Of a DNA stretch of 19,486 nucleotides, positions 15,480 through 19,486 are shown piece by piece. The notes under the pieces were generated by a model. It was not told where the DNA came from and made no database searches. It was given only the letters and a program-made list of their open reading frames with translations. This DNA comes from an uncultured Roseateles sp. (lineage in GTDB: Bacteria; Pseudomonadota; Gammaproteobacteria; Burkholderiales; Burkholderiaceae), in NCBI GenBank assembly GCA_946886855.1, contig CAMPJJ010000102.1:1-19486 (forward strand), in the 5' to 3' direction. Every line of letters starts with the position of its first letter. The first letter of the stretch is position 1. A program made the position numbers and the translations under genes.

Positions 15480-17213
15480 ATGGCCACGCTCAAACTCAAC
15501 AAGAACAAACCGGCCGATGCCAAGTCGGCGGACGACAGGACCGACAACGGCCCGCGCCGCGCCCCGCTGCGCGGCAAGGGCGTCAACAAGCCGCGTCCGA
15601 CGCTGGCGCAGGCCCAGGCCGACCGCGCCGAACGCGAAGCCGCGTTCCAGCAGCGCCTGGCCGAGGAAAACCAGCAGCGTCGGGGACCGCAGCGTGACCC
15701 GCGTCGGGACGATCGCGGCCCGGATCGCGGCCCGAGCGCCCGCGGCCCGCAAGGTCGCGACGACCGCCGCGGCGGTCCCGGCGGCCAGCAGCCGCGCGAA
15801 GGCCGTTACGGCGACCGGCCAGACCGCGGTCCGCGTCAGGACGATCGAGGCGGCCAGGGCGGCCAAGGCGGCCCGCGGGGCCACGGCGACCGACCCGGCT
15901 TCTCCGGCCGCCCCGAGGGCGGCGACCGCCGTCCGTACGGCGACCGTCCGCGCTCGGACGACCGTGCCCGCTTCGAGGGTGACCGCCCCCGTCGGGACGA
16001 CAGGTACGGCGACCGTCCTGCCCGCCCGCAGGGGGATCGCCCGCAGGGCAATCGTCCTCAAGGCGACCGTCCTTATGGCGACCGTCCTCATGGCGATCGT
16101 CCGCAAGGGGATCGCTCCTACGGCAACCGCCCTCAGGGTGATCGTCCCTACGGGGACCGCCCGCGTGACGATCGCGGCGGCGACCGCAGCGGCGACCGCG
16201 GCGGGGATCGCTACGCCCGTGGCAACGAAGGCGCGCGCTACGGCAACGGCCCGGGCCACGGGCCCGGCAATGGCCCGGGTGCCCGCTACGGCGAGGACCG
16301 TCCCCGCCGCGCGCCGTATGGCGACCGCGATGCGGGCCGCCCGTCCGACGTCCATGCCCGCGCCGAACGCGAGGAGCGCGCCGAGCGCACCGACCGTCCG
16401 CGCCAGCCGGACGCGCCGCGCCAGCCCGCGCCGGCGCGACTCGCCGACCAGGACGCCGGCGAACGCCTGTCCAAGCGCATGAGCGAGCTCGGCCTGGCCT
16501 CGCGCCGCGAAGCCGACGAGTGGATCGAGGCCGGCTGGGTGACAGTCGACGGCGAACTCGCGACGCTCGGCCAGCGCGTCGGCCCGGACGCGAAGATCGA
16601 GGTCGATCCGGCCGCCCGCGAACAGCAGGCGCAGCGGGTGACCATCCTGCTGCACAAGCCGATCGGCTACGTCTCCGGCCAGGCCGAGGACGGCTACGAA
16701 CCCGCATCCGTGCTGGTCAAGGCCGACACCCACTGGGGCGAGGACCCGTCCAAGATCCATTGGGCGCCGGGTCATGGCCGCGGGCTCGCGCCGGCCGGCC
16801 GCCTGGACATCGACTCCACCGGACTGCTGGTGCTGACGCAGGACGGCCGCATCGCCCGCCACCTGATCGGCGAGGACTCCGACGTCGAGAAGGAGTACCT
16901 GGTCCGCGTCGCCGTCGAGAACGCCGATCCTGCGCTGCATCCGCAGCAGGCGCTGGACCCGCGCGCGATCGCGATGCTGATGCACGGGCTGGAGCTGGAC
17001 GGCGTGCAACTGAAGCCGGCCAAGGTCAGCTGGGCCAACGAGGACCAGTTGCGCTTCGTCCTGCGCGAGGGCCGCAAGCGCCAGATCCGCCGGATGTGCG
17101 AGCTGGTCGGCCTGAAGGTGCTGGGCCTGAAGCGCGTGCGCATCGGCCGCATCCCGCTGGGTCAGCTCCCGCCGGGACAGTGGCGCTACCTCGCGCCCTG
17201 GGAGCGCTTTTGA
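15480..17213 (+). CDS. 23S rRNA pseudouridine synthase, RluF-like, with long disordered N-terminus
   Basis: The C-terminal half is an RsuA/RluB/E/F-family synthase that converts specific 23S rRNA uridines to pseudouridine. It has an S4 domain ([21 protein letters not shown], from residue 329), then [11 protein letters not shown], the catalytic [17 protein letters not shown] (Asp443), EKEYLV and [14 protein letters not shown]. The RRMCE form points to RluF-like rather than RluB. Residues 1-325 are a low-complexity region of Arg, Gly, Asp, Pro and Gln with repeated GDRP-containing pentapeptides, about doubling the protein's size (577 residues against about 290). The start at 15480 opens with a lysine-rich [10 protein letters not shown]. 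It is followed 41 bases later by miaA. The target nucleotide is not certain. Confidence 0.92.
   Translation: MATLKLNKNKPADAKSADDRTDNGPRRAPLRGKGVNKPRPTLAQAQADRAEREAAFQQRLAEENQQRRGPQRDPRRDDRGPDRGPSARGPQGRDDRRGGPGGQQPREGRYGDRPDRGPRQDDRGGQGGQGGPRGHGDRPGFSGRPEGGDRRPYGDRPRSDDRARFEGDRPRRDDRYGDRPARPQGDRPQGNRPQGDRPYGDRPHGDRPQGDRSYGNRPQGDRPYGDRPRDDRGGDRSGDRGGDRYARGNEGARYGNGPGHGPGNGPGARYGEDRPRRAPYGDRDAGRPSDVHARAEREERAERTDRPRQPDAPRQPAPARLADQDAGERLSKRMSELGLASRREADEWIEAGWVTVDGELATLGQRVGPDAKIEVDPAAREQQAQRVTILLHKPIGYVSGQAEDGYEPASVLVKADTHWGEDPSKIHWAPGHGRGLAPAGRLDIDSTGLLVLTQDGRIARHLIGEDSDVEKEYLVRVAVENADPALHPQQALDPRAIAMLMHGLELDGVQLKPAKVSWANEDQLRFVLREGRKRQIRRMCELVGLKVLGLKRVRIGRIPLGQLPPGQWRYLAPWERF
16005..16165 (+). 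repeat. Degenerate 15-bp tandem repeats (GDRPx pentapeptides)
   Basis: About ten degenerate units, each close to (T/C)A(C/G)-GGCGACCGTCC, encode successive [15 protein letters not shown] and QGNRP pentapeptides in the disordered N-terminus of the pseudouridine synthase. Third-codon positions vary freely, so the peptide rather than the DNA is conserved. Confidence 0.85.
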
Positions 17214-17254
17214 GCGTTGAGTCGCCCGGACGACCCGCGGCGACATCGATCCTC

Positions 17255-18196
17255 ATGAGCGATCACGACCTGGCCCCGCTCTGCATCGCCGGTCCGACCG
17301 GCTGCGGCAAGACCGCCGCCGCGCTGGCGATCGCGCGCCGCCAGCCGGTGGAGATCATCAGCGTCGATTCCGCGCTGGTGTACCGCGGCATGGACATCGG
17401 CACCGCCAAGCCGACGCCGGATGAACTCGCCGCGGTGCCGCACCACCTGATCGACCTCCTCGAGCCGACGCAGAGCTATTCCGCCGCGCAGTTCGTCCGC
17501 GACGCGATGCGCCTCGTGCCGGAGATCCAGGCCCGCGGCGCCCGCCCGCTGCTCGTGGGCGGCACCATGCTGTACTTCAAGGCGCTCTTCGACGGCCTGT
17601 CGGCCCTGCCGCAGGCCGATCCCGCGCTGCGCGCGCAGCTCGACGCCGACGCGGCCCGCGACGGCTGGCCCGCGATGCATGCGCGGCTGGCCGCACTCGA
17701 CCCCGAGACGGCCGCGCGTCTCGCGCCGCTGGACGCGCAACGCATCCAGCGCGCGCTGGAGGTCTGCCTGCTCAGCGGCGAGCCGATGTCGACGCTGTAC
17801 CGGCGCCAGCGCTCGCAGGGCGTGGATTGGCCGCTGCTCTCGCTGGAGCCGTCGGACGCGGCGCGCGCCTGGCTGCATGCGCGGCTCGCGCAGCGTTTCG
17901 CGCTGATGCTGGAACAAGGCTTCATCGACGAGGTCCGCCGCCTGCGCGCGCGCGGCGACCTGCACCTGGGCCTGCCGTCGATGCGCTGCGTCGGTTACCG
18001 GCAGGCGTGGGAACTGCTGGACGCCAACGAGGCCGCCCCCGACCTCGTCGCGCTGCAGGAACTCGGCACCGCCGCGACGCGCCAGCTGGCCAAACGCCAG
18101 ATCACCTGGCTGCGCAGCATGCCCGCGCGCCGCGTCGTGCCCGCCGAGGCGCCGGACGCGCTCGACCGGCTGATCGCACACGTCGACGGCCGTTGA
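17255..18196 (+). CDS. miaA: tRNA dimethylallyltransferase MiaA
   Basis: MiaA transfers a dimethylallyl group to adenosine 37 of tRNAs that read codons beginning with U. The 313-residue product is of standard length. It has the P-loop GPTGCGKT (residues 13-20), [17 protein letters not shown] (38-54), which corresponds to the family's [16 protein letters not shown] with two substitutions, [23 protein letters not shown], and [14 protein letters not shown] near the C-terminus. KRQITWLR follows. The start at 17255 gives the shortest N-terminus before the P-loop; the region upstream in this frame belongs to the preceding gene. Its position downstream of mutL matches the enterobacterial mutL-miaA order, here with a pseudouridine synthase gene in between. 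Confidence 0.96.
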   Translation: MSDHDLAPLCIAGPTGCGKTAAALAIARRQPVEIISVDSALVYRGMDIGTAKPTPDELAAVPHHLIDLLEPTQSYSAAQFVRDAMRLVPEIQARGARPLLVGGTMLYFKALFDGLSALPQADPALRAQLDADAARDGWPAMHARLAALDPETAARLAPLDAQRIQRALEVCLLSGEPMSTLYRRQRSQGVDWPLLSLEPSDAARAWLHARLAQRFALMLEQGFIDEVRRLRARGDLHLGLPSMRCVGYRQAWELLDANEAAPDLVALQELGTAATRQLAKRQITWLRSMPARRVVPAEAPDALDRLIAHVDGR

Positions 18197-18266
18197 CGGG
18201 GATCGCGGCGCGACAGGCGCCACAATCCGGCCATCGACCTCCGGCTTCTCCACGACGACTTGGAAG

Positions 18267-18950
18267 ATGGTTTCGACGATGGTTCCGACGATGGATGTCC
18301 CGCTCCTCACGGCCACCGGCCTGACCAAGCGCTACGGCGCGCAGACGCTGTTCGAGCACCTGTCGCTCACGCTGCATCGCGGCGAGATGCTCGCGCTGCT
18401 CGGCGAATCGGGCAGCGGCAAGTCCACGCTGCTGAACGGCCTGGCCGCGCTGGAGCCGCTGGACCGGGGTCAGGTCGTGCTGCTGGGCCGCGACATCCTG
18501 TCGCTGGACGAATCCGGCCAGGCGCAACTGCGCCGCGAGCAGCTGGGGTTCGTGTTCCAGGCCTTCCACGTGCTGCCGCATCTGAACGTGCATGACAACG
18601 TGGCGCTGCCCTTGCTGCTGCAGGGCAAGCCCGACCCGAAACGGGTCGCCGAGATGCTCGACGCGGTGGGCCTGGCCGCGCAGGCGCGGCACCTGCCGCG
18701 ACAGCTGTCCGGCGGACAGCTGCAGCGCGTCGCGATCGCCCGCGCGCTGGTGCACCGGCCGGTGCTGGTGCTGGCCGACGAGCCCACCGGCAACCTCGAT
18801 CCGTCGCATGCCGACCAGGTCATGCGGCTGCTGCGACAGCAGTTGCTGGAGCAGCACGCAGCCTGCCTGCTGGTGACGCACTCGACGCACGCGGCGGAAC
18901 ACGCGGACCGCCGCCTGCGGCTCGAGCACGGCCACCTGGTCGAGGCTTGA
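18267..18950 (+). CDS. ABC transporter ATP-binding protein (LolD/MacB-like)
   Basis: The 227-residue protein has every motif of an ABC ATPase: Walker [10 protein letters not shown] (46-54), Q-loop Gln98 (FVFQAF), signature LSGGQLQRV (147-155), Walker B VLVLADEP (166-173) with GNLD following, and the H-loop His205 (VTHSTH). It groups with the LolD/FtsE/MacB ATPases, which pair with FtsX-like permeases, and such a permease begins 18 bases downstream. Three in-frame ATGs (18267, 18279, 18291) occur within 25 bases. The last gives 219 residues and is equally plausible, since none has a well-spaced ribosome binding site. The substrate is unknown; lipoproteins or other envelope cargo are typical of the group. 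Confidence 0.93.
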   Translation: MVSTMVPTMDVPLLTATGLTKRYGAQTLFEHLSLTLHRGEMLALLGESGSGKSTLLNGLAALEPLDRGQVVLLGRDILSLDESGQAQLRREQLGFVFQAFHVLPHLNVHDNVALPLLLQGKPDPKRVAEMLDAVGLAAQARHLPRQLSGGQLQRVAIARALVHRPVLVLADEPTGNLDPSHADQVMRLLRQQLLEQHAACLLVTHSTHAAEHADRRLRLEHGHLVEA

Positions 18951-18968
18951 GGCTGGGTTGGCCTCGCG

Positions 18969-19486
18969 ATGATTTCAGGCGCCCCCGCTTCCGCATTCGC
19001 CGGCCTGCGCCGCGCCTGGGGCTGGTGGTGGCAGCTGTCCTGGCCGGCGCTGCGCCTGCAGTGGGGCCGCCAGCTCGCCGCGCTGCTGACCATCGCGCTG
19101 GGCCTGGCCTTAGCCGGCGCGGTGCACTGGATCAACGCCTCGGCGCTGGCGCAGTTCGAGTCCGCCGCGCGCCAGAGCAGCGCACAGGCCGACACCGAGC
19201 TCAGCCCCGCGCCCGGCGCCGCGCCGCTCTCCGACCGCTTCTTCGGGGAACTGGCCGCGCGCGACGACATCGCGGCGCTCGCGCCCCGGCTCGACGCCAG
19301 CATCCGTCTCCAGGGCCGCGACGGGTCCTGGCAGCGCGTGCGGCTGATCGGCCTGGACCTGGTGCAGCTCGGCGCCTTCCATCCGCAGTGGTTCCCCCGG
19401 CTGGACGGCGCGGACCTCGGCCGGGCGCTGCGCGAGCCTTCGCTGCTGGTCAGCGACGCCGCGTGGACGCGACTGGGCTATGACAC
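18969..19486 (+). CDS. FtsX/MacB-like ABC permease, N-terminal part (partial)
   Basis: The open frame from the ATG at 18969 runs to the window edge without a stop (about 172 residues). It starts [20 protein letters not shown], has one hydrophobic segment ([20 protein letters not shown], about residues 36-55) and then a soluble region with [36 protein letters not shown] and [14 protein letters not shown]. One N-terminal helix followed by a large periplasmic domain is the MacB_PCD/FtsX layout. It lies 18 bases after the ATPase gene and would form the transporter with it. In related ATPase-permease loci a secreted AttH-type lipocalin-like protein follows; that would lie outside this window and is not visible. 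Confidence 0.85.
   Translation, partial: MISGAPASAFAGLRRAWGWWWQLSWPALRLQWGRQLAALLTIALGLALAGAVHWINASALAQFESAARQSSAQADTELSPAPGAAPLSDRFFGELAARDDIAALAPRLDASIRLQGRDGSWQRVRLIGLDLVQLGAFHPQWFPRLDGADLGRALREPSLLVSDAAWTRLGYD

Noticed and set aside
16005..16165. CRISPR-like or DNA-level repeat array
   Set aside because: The units are 15 bp, contiguous and in frame, with variation at third codon positions; they are coding pentapeptide repeats.
15330..17246. 638-codon open frame on the minus strand
   Set aside because: It is antisense to the pseudouridine synthase; the Ala/Val/Arg/Thr repeats are the reverse reading of the GDRP repeats.
18947..19483. + strand open frame at the right edge in a different frame
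   Set aside because: The frame from 18969 has the hydrophobic helix and permease-like sequence; the other frame is Arg/Pro/Ala-rich shadow.

Overview
The window looks like a piece of a high-GC betaproteobacterial chromosome, most likely order Burkholderiales. The reasons are a Bug-type solute-binding protein of the tripartite tricarboxylate (TTT) family, a MutL that keeps the endonuclease motifs expected in organisms lacking MutH, and an arrangement of queG, tsaE, amiC, mutL and miaA genes related to the enterobacterial tsaE-amiB-mutL-miaA cluster. No rRNA, tRNA, CRISPR array or complete insertion sequence is seen.

Left part (1-2700). The 5' portion of aceA (isocitrate lyase) runs leftward out of the window. 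Its upstream region of about 470 bp is unusually AT-rich in places and holds a perfect 14-bp palindrome that could be an operator. A 56-residue glycine-rich small protein with a strong ribosome binding site follows on the + strand. It converges, through a bidirectional terminator, on a leftward gene for a periplasmic TTT-family binding protein.

Queuosine/t6A/cell-wall block (2850-6410). queG (leftward) and tsaE (rightward) start 5 bp apart. tsaE is followed closely by amiC, a Tat-exported amidase, and then by a small membrane protein that starts inside the amiC stop codon (GTGA overlap).

Interruption (about 6400-13200). The amiC-mutL link is broken by about 7 kb of accessory-looking DNA. It holds an 80-bp fragment of a tricorn-type protease gene (77/80 identical to the intact gene 1.4 kb away, all three differences synonymous), a HigBA-type toxin-antitoxin pair, a complete 1148-residue tricorn-like protease, a DedA-family membrane protein, and a pair made of a 75-residue peptide with a double-glycine site and a CPBP intramembrane protease. 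A perfect hairpin separates the last two. This pair is the best candidate for an undescribed small system, such as a secreted or modified peptide with a processing or immunity protease.

Right part (13250-19486). The housekeeping order resumes on the + strand: mutL, an RsuA/RluF-family 23S rRNA pseudouridine synthase with a very long disordered Arg/Gly/Asp-rich N-terminus, miaA, a LolD-like ABC ATPase and the start of an FtsX/MacB-like permease that leaves the window.
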